From the NCBI RefSeq assembly GCF_000384815.1, contig NZ_ARQF01000020.1:930001-994000 (forward strand): a DNA stretch of 64,000 bases. Reading direction: 5' to 3'. This DNA is from Halodesulfovibrio aestuarii DSM 17919 = ATCC 29578 (GTDB lineage: Bacteria; Desulfobacterota; Desulfovibrionia; Desulfovibrionales; Desulfovibrionaceae). The stretch's first letter is position 1, and the number at the start of each line of letters is the position of its first letter. Below are positions 26,765-34,436 of the stretch, piece after piece. The notes under the pieces are model-generated. The model had not been told where the DNA came from and made no database searches. It was given only the letters and a program-made list of their open reading frames with translations. A program made the translations under genes and the position numbers.

Positions 26765-27736
26765 TTACGCGTATAAGTGACAGAGTACATGATGGTTTTT
26801 TTCAACTTCCAACCACTGCGGCGCGACTTCTCTACAGACTGGCATCACCCTTCTACAGCGTGTATGAAACGGGCAGCCTTCAGGCAGCGTCAATGGACTT
26901 GGTATATCTCCATGTTGTGGAGTGCCGACGCTACGTCTTCCTGGAACAGGAATCGGTATCGCCTCAAGCAGCATCTGAGTATATGGATGCAATGCGTTGT
27001 CAAACAACGCCTGAGTACTCGTGAATTCGACAAGACGCCCGAGATACATGACTGCAATAGTGTCGCTTACGTGCCCAACAACAGCTAAATCATGCGATAT
27101 AAACATGTACGTCAGACCAAAATCTGTCTGTAAATCCGTCAGCAGATTCAACACCTGCGCCTGAACTGAAACATCCAACGCAGAAACGGCTTCATCGCAA
27201 ACAATAAAGTCCGGATTCAGGACCAAAGAACGTGCAATTGCCACGCGTTGTCGCTGACCACCGGAAAATTCATGTGGATAACGGGCATAGTGTTCCGCAC
27301 GCATCCCAACACGTTCAAGCAAATCTGTTACGACCTTTTTACGCTCTCTTGGCTTTCCTACACGATGCACATCCAACGCTTCCTGAATACTTTTACCGAT
27401 GCTTTTACGTGGATTCAATGACGAGACGGGATCTTGAAAGATCATCTGAATACGACGAGGTAAAGAATGAGTCACCTCGCGGCTCCCGTGCCATATAGAT
27501 TCTCCCTCCAGCAAAACATCACCGGAAGAAGGCGGAAGCAAATGGGCAACAATTTTTGCCAACGTAGATTTACCACAGCCACTCTCGCCGACCAGCCCCA
27601 GCGTTGTACCTTTTTCAATTCTTAAACTGACGTCATTCACGGCCGTCAGTTCTCTAGGAGCTTTCGACAACAAAGGTTGTTCTACGGAAAATGTACGCGT
27701 AACGTTTTTAAGTTCTAAAAAAGTTGTAATGCTCAT
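26765..27736 (-). CDS. Oligopeptide/dipeptide ABC transporter ATP-binding protein (OppF/DppF type)
   Basis: ATPase of a peptide or nickel importer. Walker A GLVGESGCGKSTLAK, Q-loop MIFQDP, signature [15 protein letters not shown], Walker B DFIVCDEAVSALD and H-loop FISHDLAVV are intact. The C-terminal oligopeptide extension with its cysteine cluster is present (CPFHTRCRRVMPVCREV). 323 residues is normal for OppF/DppF. Unusually, no OppA, B, C or D gene lies next to it: flanking genes are unrelated, and the upstream one is on the other strand. It must serve a transporter encoded elsewhere. Confidence 0.9.
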   Translation of the reverse strand: MSITTFLELKNVTRTFSVEQPLLSKAPRELTAVNDVSLRIEKGTTLGLVGESGCGKSTLAKIVAHLLPPSSGDVLLEGESIWHGSREVTHSLPRRIQMIFQDPVSSLNPRKSIGKSIQEALDVHRVGKPRERKKVVTDLLERVGMRAEHYARYPHEFSGGQRQRVAIARSLVLNPDFIVCDEAVSALDVSVQAQVLNLLTDLQTDFGLTYMFISHDLAVVGHVSDTIAVMYLGRLVEFTSTQALFDNALHPYTQMLLEAIPIPVPGRRSVGTPQHGDIPSPLTLPEGCPFHTRCRRVMPVCREVAPQWLEVEKNHHVLCHLYA

Positions 27737-27890
27737 CTCTCCAGTACGTTAGAGTCCAACGCTCATATAGTAACAACATGTCATTGTATGAGCAAAAACC
27801 TATCGATACAACTAATGATTACAGGAGACCCACTACGCTTTATTGACAAGGTTTTTGAAATGAGCCACTTTCCACCTCCGAGGGATAAAC

Positions 27891-28163
27891 ATGGCAAAAA
27901 AACGCACTAGAAAACCACGTCCACCATTACCAGCACCAAGCTGGTCGAGCATGCTGTATGTAAAAATTGAAAAAAAATACATCGGCATGTTCCGCTTTCT
28001 ACTAGAAGCACAAGATAACCTCGGCTACGCATCCGTAGTCGATAATTACGACTGTGTGCTTAAAGTTACCTACTCGCCGCATCAGGATAGAGAAATACGC
28101 GCGTTCCTTAAAGGCATGCAGGAAACTATTCCATTTGAAGTCTTTGAACGGCCAGTGGAATAG
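27891..28163 (+). CDS. DUF4911-like small protein, 90 aa
   Basis: A basic N-terminal tail (KKRTRKPRPPLPAPS) precedes a compact alpha/beta domain starting MLYVKIEKKYIGMFRFLLEAQD and ending FEVFERPVE. The pattern resembles the DUF4911 proteins of sulfate reducers, of unknown function; I assign this from memory. The domain reads like an ACT/ferredoxin-like fold (beta-alpha-beta with YDCVLKVTYSPHQDREIRAF), which is inference. Single gene with a weak ribosome-binding site. Confidence 0.65.
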   Translation: MAKKRTRKPRPPLPAPSWSSMLYVKIEKKYIGMFRFLLEAQDNLGYASVVDNYDCVLKVTYSPHQDREIRAFLKGMQETIPFEVFERPVE

Positions 28164-28272
28164 CTGATCCACACCACATCTATAATGCACGACATTATGT
28201 GGTTACGGAAGCTTCACCCCAACAGCACATTCAGGTACCGCAAGCAACTGTCCTAGCCCACTGTATAAAATA

Positions 28273-28536
28273 CTATTTTCTACGAGTCACCAGATTCAGC
28301 AACAGACGTGCGATGAACCAAGCACTGCCAAAGAGAATTGCAAGTGATAAGAAATAGAGTGGCGTGCTGGCAGCAATTTCAGAGTTTCGCAACATTGTAA
28401 TTCCGCTAAAGATAATTGCAGCACTGACTATAAGCTGGAACAGGTGATTCGAATCCCGAATCACCTTACGTCGTTTGCTCATAAAAAAGCTCATGATCCA
28501 GACGATCACAAAAAAAAGTACTGCTAATTTAAACAT
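28273..28536 (-). CDS. Small membrane protein, 87 aa
   Basis: Not recognised. Three hydrophobic helices: about residues 2-20, 33-51 and 57-79, separated by a strongly basic loop (SKRRKVIRDSNH), so the N-terminus is likely outside or very short. The ATG at 28536 overlaps the last 8 bases of the aldolase-like gene (ATGTTTAA), indicating translational coupling. The open frame continues further upstream, but that part merely shadows the other gene. Confidence 0.7.
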   Translation of the reverse strand: MFKLAVLFFVIVWIMSFFMSKRRKVIRDSNHLFQLIVSAAIIFSGITMLRNSEIAASTPLYFLSLAILFGSAWFIARLLLNLVTRRK

Positions 28537-29314
28537 CTTCTTTCTGAGGTTCCTCTGCAAGAGTCGCAATGCTCTGGATACGTTCCAGACTTGTAACTTG
28601 TTCATTCTGAGGAAGAATCTGAAACGGCACAATTACCCCATCCGCACCGCAAGCAAGGCCATTTTCAACGGACTTACAATAACTGCCGAATATCGCTGCT
28701 CCGTGAGTACCTGTTAATAGTACAGGTGCGGTGGAATCCCCCACGGCTTGTGCAAAACTTTCCTGATGGCCGGAGTAAGGCACAGCAATAACATCTGCAC
28801 CAAGCTCACTGCCGAGGCTTATTGAGTCTGCAATGAGCGCACGGTCGTATTCCTGAACGATACGATCACCCTTTGCAAAAATTGAAAGAAGCACCGGTAA
28901 TCCGTAGGAATGGGCTTCCTCGCTGATGTTGCCAAAGTCCTGAAGCATTTTTTCTTCGTACTCATTGCCGATGGCGAGTTGCAAAGCAACAGCCCCTGCT
29001 CCAGAGCGTAACGCTTCAAGCACTGAACAAACAATGCTACGATTCCAAGCTGGCACAGCATGTTTACTTGCTGTAGAAAGCTGGATGATCAACGGAAGAG
29101 ATGCAGGAAAAGTTAATCCATACGTTCGGGCAAAACCACTTGATACAATAAGTGAAGTTAGCGGATGTTTGCTAATGGCTTCTACGCAGGCAGGAATTGA
29201 GGCAGAAGAAGAAAAACCACCGTCCATTCGGGACTGTTCAAAAGAAACAATAACAGGTTTTGATTTGTTGTCTGTTGAAAGCAGATGCTCTCTTCTACGA
29301 TAAATGCCAATCAT
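28529..29314 (-). CDS. DeoC/LacD-type aldolase-fold protein lacking the catalytic lysine
   Basis: Resembles the archaeal-type class I fructose-bisphosphate aldolase / LsrF / ADH-synthase family: a TIM barrel with LRSGAGAVALQLAIGN, GLPVLLSIF, then LGADVIAVPYSGHQESFAQAV and the phosphate-loop region APVLLTGTHG. In active members the strand reads GAD-[IV]-[IV]-K and the next loop GGPK. Here the Schiff-base lysine is Ala177, GGPK is GTHG, and the usual DHG near the N-terminus is missing. It is therefore probably a non-aldolase or pseudoenzyme. The start at 29314 has AGGAG at proper spacing (261 residues). It lies between trmN6-like and membrane-protein genes in one operon. Confidence 0.72.
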   Translation of the reverse strand: MIGIYRRREHLLSTDNKSKPVIVSFEQSRMDGGFSSSASIPACVEAISKHPLTSLIVSSGFARTYGLTFPASLPLIIQLSTASKHAVPAWNRSIVCSVLEALRSGAGAVALQLAIGNEYEEKMLQDFGNISEEAHSYGLPVLLSIFAKGDRIVQEYDRALIADSISLGSELGADVIAVPYSGHQESFAQAVGDSTAPVLLTGTHGAAIFGSYCKSVENGLACGADGVIVPFQILPQNEQVTSLERIQSIATLAEEPQKEDV

Positions 29315-29330
29315 AAACATCTCCTGAGGG

Positions 29331-30095
29331 CTATCGCCCGCGTGCATTGCATTCCAGATACGGACAAAATGTCAGAGCCCCGTCCGTAAGAGCTGTGTTG
29401 TCCCCAATGCCGCTGTACATCACAAGCGGAGCTTCAACAACAACACCGCAGTTACCGTTTTTTCTAGCTTCAAGCAATACCAGCGTACTATTTTGATCTG
29501 CCTTACTGTGAATAAATTTTATACGCTTAGGCGTCAGTTTATTCCGTGAACAAACCACCACAAGCTCTTCAAGGCGCTCCGAAGGGAATATACAACAGAA
29601 CGCTCCCTTATTCTTTACCAGAAAAGAGGCCGCCTGCACAAATGCCTCAAGCGCACCTTCTGTTTCAAACAACGCACACGTCCGTTCCTGTGTTGCTGCG
29701 TGCCGCCCCTGATTCTGCCTCCTATACGGAGGGTTGGACACAACCAAGTCTGCACTTTCAGCCGCAAGACCGCTCGCACGAATGTTACCCACATCAACCA
29801 GAGTACCACTAAAACGCTCTGCAACTCCCAAAGACTCAGCATTCTGCTTTGCCGCATCAAGCAATACAGGTTGTAATTCAAGCCCTGTCACTGCCAGCTG
29901 CTCGTTCTCTAGTAACATCGTCAAACCAACAATGCCACAGCCTGCACCAAGATCAACAGCCGTGCGGTACTTCGCTGCACCAGCAAACCTCGCCAGCAAC
30001 AACGCATCCATTGAAAAGCGGAACGTCCCCTCCGGTTGAAAAAGGCCGCGTGGAAAATATTCCCGAGCCACCGCTATCTCATCTTCTTTACGCAT
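29331..30095 (-). CDS. TrmN6/YfiC-like tRNA or rRNA adenine-N6 methyltransferase
   Basis: SAM-dependent methyltransferase. SAM-binding motif I is VDLGAGCGIVGLTML; the catalytic NPPY motif lies in DLVVSNPPYRRQNQGR. The latter, followed by HAATQERTC and ASFLVKNKGAFCCIFPSERLEEL, is typical of the YfiC/TrmN6 group that methylates A37 of valine tRNA1. ATG at 30095 or 30098 is preferred over the TTG further upstream because GAGGGT sits just ahead. 254 residues. First gene of a three-gene operon; 16 bases to the next. Confidence 0.88.
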   Translation of the reverse strand: MRKEDEIAVAREYFPRGLFQPEGTFRFSMDALLLARFAGAAKYRTAVDLGAGCGIVGLTMLLENEQLAVTGLELQPVLLDAAKQNAESLGVAERFSGTLVDVGNIRASGLAAESADLVVSNPPYRRQNQGRHAATQERTCALFETEGALEAFVQAASFLVKNKGAFCCIFPSERLEELVVVCSRNKLTPKRIKFIHSKADQNSTLVLLEARKNGNCGVVVEAPLVMYSGIGDNTALTDGALTFCPYLECNARGR

Positions 30096-30108
30096 CATTA
30101 CCCTCAAC

Positions 30109-30128
30109 GCGCCGCAGGCGCTTTTTTC
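30109..30128 (+). terminator. Rightward terminator-like hairpin antisense to the trmN6-like leader
   Basis: GCGCC, loop GCA, GGCGC (30109-30121) followed by TTTTTT. It points rightward, but no rightward gene precedes it. It overlaps the leader of the leftward trmN6-like gene, 13 bases before its ATG. Confidence 0.5.
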
Positions 30129-30258
30129 TTGCCTTCGGCGGATGGGCTGAAACTATTACACAGAGTCCCCAGCCCCTTTCAATATTTTTTGTATTACGGA
30201 AGATGCCCGTTATGTAACTTCGCAACCGGCTCAACATCTACATTTTCTTGCTTAAATA

Positions 30259-30294
30259 TAAAAAAAGGGTGGGACTAATCTCCCCACCCTTTCC
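30259..30294. terminator. Terminator of roo
   Basis: GGGTGGG pairs with CCCACCC across a short loop (about 30267-30289), with A's on the left giving a T-run on the minus strand. It lies 165 bases past the roo stop; the bases between hold no gene. Confidence 0.75.
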
Positions 30295-30458
30295 TTACAA
30301 ACACTATTAAAGCCGTGGTCGCTGTTATTAACAAGAATCCTTCGCTAATCGGGTCAAAGGAGATTCCCCCTTACGAATGCAAGGCAAAGCCTGCCCTTCG
30401 GAAACTCATCAAAGAAAATACAACTCAAGAAGAGAAAGCGCCACAGGCTCCCAAACAG

Positions 30459-31667
30459 TTAGTCGCCACACTTCTCTTTAAGAGCTTTTGCAAGTTCAAC
30501 ACCCATTTCATAGCACTTTTTAAAAGAATCGTGCGTTGGAACGAACTGAATTTTTACGCCATCAACAGGCATTTCAAATCCCATATCGACAAGACTACCG
30601 GAAAGTGATTTTACGCACTCACCAGACCAACCGAAGGAACCGAATGCGCCGCCAATGCGGTTCTGCGGACGCAGCCCTTTCATGTAGGTAAGCATTTTAG
30701 CTACTTCAGGCAAAATACCGTTATTATGTGTCGGAGAACCGAAGACTACAGCACTGGCGCTTCCAAGCTCTGTCATTACAGCGCTATGATGATCAGTCTT
30801 AAGATGCATAATGCGTACTGGAACACCTTCGCTTTCAAAGCCTTCCGCAACGGCGTAAGCCATTTTTTCGGTAGAATGCCACATTGTATCAAAGATAATT
30901 ACAGCACGTTTTTTCCATGCCTGCTCTGCAAATTCACGATACTTATCGAAGCACCACTGAACATCTTCTTTACCACGGAAAATAAGACCATGATCCGGTG
31001 CAAGCATATCAATTTCAATACCCATTTCTGCAATAGCATCAAGGGTCTTGAGTACTAACGGAGAGAACGGAAGAACAATATTATGGTAATATTCTACCAT
31101 ATCGTGCTCTACAACGGCACGGTCTACTTCGTCTACAAAGCGTTCGGTAGTAGAGATGTTCTGGCCGAAAATGTCGTTACAAATAAGAAGCTTGTCCTGT
31201 GGGATGTAGGAAACCATAGAATCAGGCCAGTGAAGCATACGGGTTTCGATAAACTGGATGTCACGAGAACCAATGTTAATGGAGTCGCCTGTTTTCACAA
31301 CTTCAATAGGCCACCCCTCTGTATCGTAGTGAGCCTGCATGGACCGTTTACCCAGAGGTGAGCAGAAAATCTTCTCCGGTTTGCAGAGTTCAACGAGCTT
31401 AGGAAGACAGCCGGAGTGGTCTGGTTCAAGATGGTTACAAACGATGTAGTCTACTTTTTCCAGCTCGGTCACGTTAGACATACGGCAGAGCATTGTATCA
31501 AGAAAATTACTTTTTACTGTATCAAAAAGTACTGTTTTTTCATCTTTTACGAGATAGGTATTATACGTGGTACCCTGTGGAGACAGTGAGTAGCCATGAA
31601 AATCACGGCTCGTATAATCAACTGCACCGACCCAAAATACGTCTTTCTTAATTTCAACAGGATGCAT
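30459..31667 (-). CDS. roo: Rubredoxin:oxygen oxidoreductase (flavodiiron protein)
   Basis: Reduces O2 to water (and can reduce NO) in the cytoplasm with electrons from rubredoxin. The N-terminal metallo-beta-lactamase-like domain carries the diiron ligands in NHLEPDHSG; from the ATG at 31667 these are His79, Glu81, Asp83 and His84, matching D. gigas ROO, as does the 402-residue length, so this start is preferred over the ATG 3 bases earlier. The C-terminal flavodoxin domain begins about residue 250 (VIIFDTMWHSTEKMA). It lies downstream of dfx-rub on the same strand but behind a terminator and its own promoter. Confidence 0.97.
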   Translation of the reverse strand: MHPVEIKKDVFWVGAVDYTSRDFHGYSLSPQGTTYNTYLVKDEKTVLFDTVKSNFLDTMLCRMSNVTELEKVDYIVCNHLEPDHSGCLPKLVELCKPEKIFCSPLGKRSMQAHYDTEGWPIEVVKTGDSINIGSRDIQFIETRMLHWPDSMVSYIPQDKLLICNDIFGQNISTTERFVDEVDRAVVEHDMVEYYHNIVLPFSPLVLKTLDAIAEMGIEIDMLAPDHGLIFRGKEDVQWCFDKYREFAEQAWKKRAVIIFDTMWHSTEKMAYAVAEGFESEGVPVRIMHLKTDHHSAVMTELGSASAVVFGSPTHNNGILPEVAKMLTYMKGLRPQNRIGGAFGSFGWSGECVKSLSGSLVDMGFEMPVDGVKIQFVPTHDSFKKCYEMGVELAKALKEKCGD

Positions 31668-31707
31668 CATGTTTTCCTTATTACTTGCCCTTGTATTCAG
31701 AGAAAGG

Positions 31708-31737
31708 ATCTTAGAGAGAAATTTTGTTGCTGTTCAA
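31708..31737 (-). promoter_or_regulatory. Predicted promoter of roo
   Basis: On the minus strand TTGAAC (31732-31737), 18-base spacer, TAAGAT (31708-31713), 40 bases ahead of the roo start. This is the same -35/-10/spacer style as the predicted tolQ promoter. Confidence 0.5.
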
Positions 31738-31766
31738 AACAAATAGCAGCGTGTCACCGCTCTAAG

Positions 31767-31782
31767 AGTATAGCGCTATACT
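31767..31782. promoter_or_regulatory. Perfect 16-bp palindrome upstream of roo (operator candidate)
   Basis: AGTATAGCGCTATACT is perfectly self-complementary, with imperfect extension on both sides (CTCT...AGAG). Its centre is about 40 bases upstream of the roo -35 centre, a position suited to an activator. A partial copy, GTATGCTATAC, occurs at 31906-31916. Confidence 0.6.
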
Positions 31783-31927
31783 TAAAGAGCCTGTATTCTC
31801 GCACTGATTACGTCAGCAACACGCAAAAAAATCTACCAAAGTAACGCACACCATGGCACAACAGCTAAAGATAACGATAGCATGTGCGCCTATATCCTGT
31901 ACAGAGTATGCTATACAACAATTTACT

Positions 31928-31958
31928 AAAAAAAGCCCCCCTTCATGAGGGGGGCTTA
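31928..31958 (-). terminator. Terminator of the dfx-rub operon
   Basis: GCCCCCC (31935-31941), 7-base loop, GGGGGGC (31949-31955); the A-run at 31928-31934 gives seven T's on the minus strand. It starts 8 bases after the rub stop. Confidence 0.92.
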
Positions 31959-31965
31959 CTATTGC

Positions 31966-32124
31966 TTAAGCTGGTTCGAATTCGCTCTTAGGAGCCCCGC
32001 AAACCGGACAAAGCCAATCATCAGGAATATCTTCGAACTTTGTGCCTGGCGCTACCCCATTATCAGGATCACCCTCAGCAGGATCGTATTCATAACCACA
32101 AATCAAGCATACATATTTTTCCAT
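31966..32124 (-). CDS. rub: Rubredoxin
   Basis: 52-residue FeS4 electron carrier. Its iron is held by two CxxC knuckles: Cys6 and Cys9 ([12 protein letters not shown]) and Cys39 and Cys42 ([14 protein letters not shown]), the canonical rubredoxin pattern. It passes electrons to Roo and to the superoxide reductase centre of desulfoferrodoxin. It begins 18 bases after the dfx stop and shares the dfx promoter. The start at 32124 is fixed by the conserved MEKYVC N-terminus. Confidence 0.97.
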   Translation of the reverse strand: MEKYVCLICGYEYDPAEGDPDNGVAPGTKFEDIPDDWLCPVCGAPKSEFEPA

Positions 32125-32142
32125 TGTTCTCTACCCCTTTGA

Positions 32143-32523
32143 TTATGCTTCAGCTTTCCAGTGACCATGAAGATTACAGTATTCACGAACAGTAACGGTT
32201 TCTGCTTCAACACAGAACTCGGCTTCAGGGGCATCACCCGGATTAAGAAATTTGGTGTAACTTACGCCGTCTGCAATAAGCTCAATCCACTGAATCCAAT
32301 GTGTGTCAATCATAGGATGAGCAACTTCACCGACTTTTACGAGGTAGCCATTCGCAGTTTTTTCAATAACTGGAACATGCTTTTCGCGTGCTGCGTCTAC
32401 GGTTCCTTCAACCTGAAGAACCATATCATCATCACAACAAACTAAAGCTGGACCGCCACCTACGAGAATTTGAGCCATATTTCCGCAGTGCTCACATTTG
32501 TAAACTTCAAGACGATTTGGCAT
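32143..32523 (-). CDS. dfx: Desulfoferrodoxin (superoxide reductase)
   Basis: Reduces superoxide to peroxide without making O2. The N-terminal desulforedoxin domain holds iron with CEHC and a CC pair (residues about 10-30). The catalytic SOR centre has four His and one Cys: [20 protein letters not shown] and [10 protein letters not shown]. Starting at the ATG at 32523, which has AGGAGG upstream, gives 126 residues, the standard length; the seven-residue extension seen in the open frame is leader. First gene of dfx-rub. Confidence 0.97.
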   Translation of the reverse strand: MPNRLEVYKCEHCGNMAQILVGGGPALVCCDDDMVLQVEGTVDAAREKHVPVIEKTANGYLVKVGEVAHPMIDTHWIQWIELIADGVSYTKFLNPGDAPEAEFCVEAETVTVREYCNLHGHWKAEA

Positions 32524-32605
32524 CGGGAGCCTCCTGATCGGCATTATATTATTTTTATTCGGGGAAAAATCGTTTTCCAGTAACCAGAATTTCGAGTGCT
32601 GCGTT

Positions 32606-32634
32606 ACTATACACGTAAAAGAGTATCAGTTCAA
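32606..32634 (-). promoter_or_regulatory. Predicted promoter of dfx-rub
   Basis: On the minus strand TTGAAC (32629-32634), 17-base spacer, TATAGT (32606-32611): a near-consensus sigma-70 promoter, about 82 bases ahead of the dfx ATG. The remainder of 32524-32785 holds no gene. Confidence 0.65.
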
Positions 32635-32785
32635 CGCGTTAAGCAGGCTTTTATCTGCTCCTGCCATCTGTTGAAAAACATATACGCAGTTGAAAAAGAA
32701 TAATCAAGCTATTAATAACTATTCTTATTAAGCTTTTTTCCCTTTCTCGCTTAACCCATTGAATTACATAAATTTTGTAAAAAAC

Positions 32786-32823
32786 AAAAAAGAGGCAGAG
32801 AGTATGCACTCTCTGCCTCTTTT
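32786..32823 (-). terminator. Terminator of mltG
   Basis: GAGGCAGAGAGT pairs with ACTCTCTGCCTC (32792-32819) around an ATGC loop; the minus strand runs on into TTTTTT. It lies 68 bases past the mltG stop. Confidence 0.9.
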
Positions 32824-32890
32824 ACTGAAAATATCATCAAGCACAGCGGTATGTTAAGCCATACGTCTGCTGGCCTAACACATCATGACC

Positions 32891-33919
32891 TTATTTCTTC
32901 TTGCCCAGCTGAAACTTACGAACAGCTTTGTTATGTTCTTTCAAAGTCTTGCTAAACTTATGCGAACCATCACCTTTTGCGACAAAGAACAGGTAGTCAT
33001 GCTGTGCAGGATTCATGGCAGCGTTTATGGCTTCAAGCCCGGGGGAACAAATAGGCCCCGGAGGTAAGCCTCTGTGCTGATACGTGTTATACTCATTATT
33101 TTTGTTACGAATGTCAGCGCGACGGATATTGCCGTCGAAATCCTGACCCAAACCATAAATGATAGTCGGGTCAGCTTGCATACGCATTCCCCTCTCAAGG
33201 CGATTACGATACACGCCAGCAACAAGTTCGCGCTCTGACGCAATTGCGGTCTCTTTTTCTACTAACGAAGCTAAAATAAGAATCTTTTGCAATACTTTTG
33301 TATCTGGAACATCGTCTCCCCAGACAGAGGAAGTTTTCTGCCAGAACATATGAACGAGCATTGATGCCACGTTTTCTGCAGAAGCTTCATTCAATACCTT
33401 AGGCTTGTGCAACTTATACGTTTCAGGAAACAGAAAGCCTTCTGCACTGGAAAACGGAATGTTATTTTTTTTCAGGAAAGCGGGATCATGAATAACTTTT
33501 GAAAAATCCTCTGCTCTGGCAAATCCCTGCTGTTCAATTTTTTTGGCAACATCCCACCAAGGCAACCCTTCCTGAAAAGACAACGTATAAAGAACTCCCT
33601 TGCCACGTATGAGTTCTTGTAAAAGACGTTCGGGCGTCCAGCCGGTATTAATTAAATATTCGCCGGCCTTTAACTGCTGCTGCTGTTTACGAATGCGAAC
33701 AAGCACACGAAATGCAAATGGATATGTGACGGCGCCCTGACGTGCCATATCATCAATAACCTGATTAAACGACGCACCGTCCGGAACAACAAGAGGCACT
33801 TCGCGCGATTCTTCCTGCATAGGAGAACGAGTGTACGCTTCAAACGCAAACCATGCCCCACCTGCCATAAGAATAACAAGCACTGCTATTGCACTGCATA
33901 TTTTAGAAAATGTACTCAT
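32891..33919 (-). CDS. mltG: Endolytic peptidoglycan transglycosylase MltG (YceG-like)
   Basis: Inner-membrane enzyme that cuts nascent glycan strands and so fixes their length. The ATG at 33919 is chosen because it gives a short cytoplasmic N-terminus and one membrane helix (about residues 7-27). A LysM-like subdomain follows, then the YceG catalytic core with LASLVEKETAIASERELVAGVYRNRLERGM (the catalytic Glu is in the VEKET motif), DPTIIYGLG and GLPPGPICSPGLEAINAAMNP. 342 residues. It begins 10 bases after the ruvX stop, in one operon. Confidence 0.94.
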   Translation of the reverse strand: MSTFSKICSAIAVLVILMAGGAWFAFEAYTRSPMQEESREVPLVVPDGASFNQVIDDMARQGAVTYPFAFRVLVRIRKQQQQLKAGEYLINTGWTPERLLQELIRGKGVLYTLSFQEGLPWWDVAKKIEQQGFARAEDFSKVIHDPAFLKKNNIPFSSAEGFLFPETYKLHKPKVLNEASAENVASMLVHMFWQKTSSVWGDDVPDTKVLQKILILASLVEKETAIASERELVAGVYRNRLERGMRMQADPTIIYGLGQDFDGNIRRADIRNKNNEYNTYQHRGLPPGPICSPGLEAINAAMNPAQHDYLFFVAKGDGSHKFSKTLKEHNKAVRKFQLGKKK

Positions 33920-33929
33920 ATAAATACTA

Positions 33930-34361
33930 CTAATCGTACCGCTGTCTGTGCTCTTCACTCAAGTGCAAAAACGACTCTAAAATGCGCACGGCAGCCTGCT
34001 GATCAACAACTTTATCAATCTCGTGCCCCTTCAGTCCAGCATCACGCAGCTCTAATTCTGCCTCAAAGGAACTGAGAGCTTCTGTGATGATAAAAATCGG
34101 CAGGTCGCAACGGCGGCGCAACCGTGCCAAAAAATTGCGAACCTGTCGGGACATAAGGGTTTCTTCACCATCCAGAGTCATCGGCAGGCCAACAACAATC
34201 GCATCAGGAGTCTCTTTCTCGATAAACGCCAGAAGTTCCGTGAAAAATTTTTCACGGGTTTTCATTATCAGCGTCATACGCGGAAATGCCATGTTGCCCC
34301 CAGTGTCGCTGGCAGCAAGCCCTGTCCGCTTTGTTCCGTAGTCAATCGCAATATATTTCAT
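33930..34361 (-). CDS. ruvX: Holliday junction resolvase-like / pre-16S rRNA nuclease YqgF
   Basis: RNase H-fold nuclease that matures the 16S rRNA 5' end. Conserved motifs: [13 protein letters not shown] at the N-terminus (first catalytic Asp), [11 protein letters not shown], and [16 protein letters not shown] at the end (last Asp). 143 residues is typical. The ribosome-binding site is poor, and the gene may depend on readthrough from upstream. Followed closely by mltG, a common pairing. Confidence 0.93.
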   Translation of the reverse strand: MKYIAIDYGTKRTGLAASDTGGNMAFPRMTLIMKTREKFFTELLAFIEKETPDAIVVGLPMTLDGEETLMSRQVRNFLARLRRRCDLPIFIITEALSSFEAELELRDAGLKGHEIDKVVDQQAAVRILESFLHLSEEHRQRYD

Positions 34362-34390
34362 GTAATGTTTCTTTTGCCATAATACGCAAA

Positions 34391-34428
34391 GCTCCCCTCC
34401 TGACTGTAAACGAGTGCAGAAGGGGAGC
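34391..34428 (-). terminator. Weak hairpin between the FAD/Fe-S gene and ruvX
   Basis: GCTCCCCT (34391-34398) pairs with AGGGGAGC (34421-34428); on the minus strand only TTT follows. The short T-run suggests partial readthrough into ruvX-mltG. Confidence 0.5.
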
Positions 34429-34436
34429 CAACGTTA

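Noticed and set aside
28443-28465. 9-bp inverted repeat GGTGATTCG / CGAATCACC, with a GATTCGAATCC that mimics a tRNA T-loop
   Set aside because: It lies inside the coding sequence of the small membrane protein, and no acceptor or anticodon stem flanks it.
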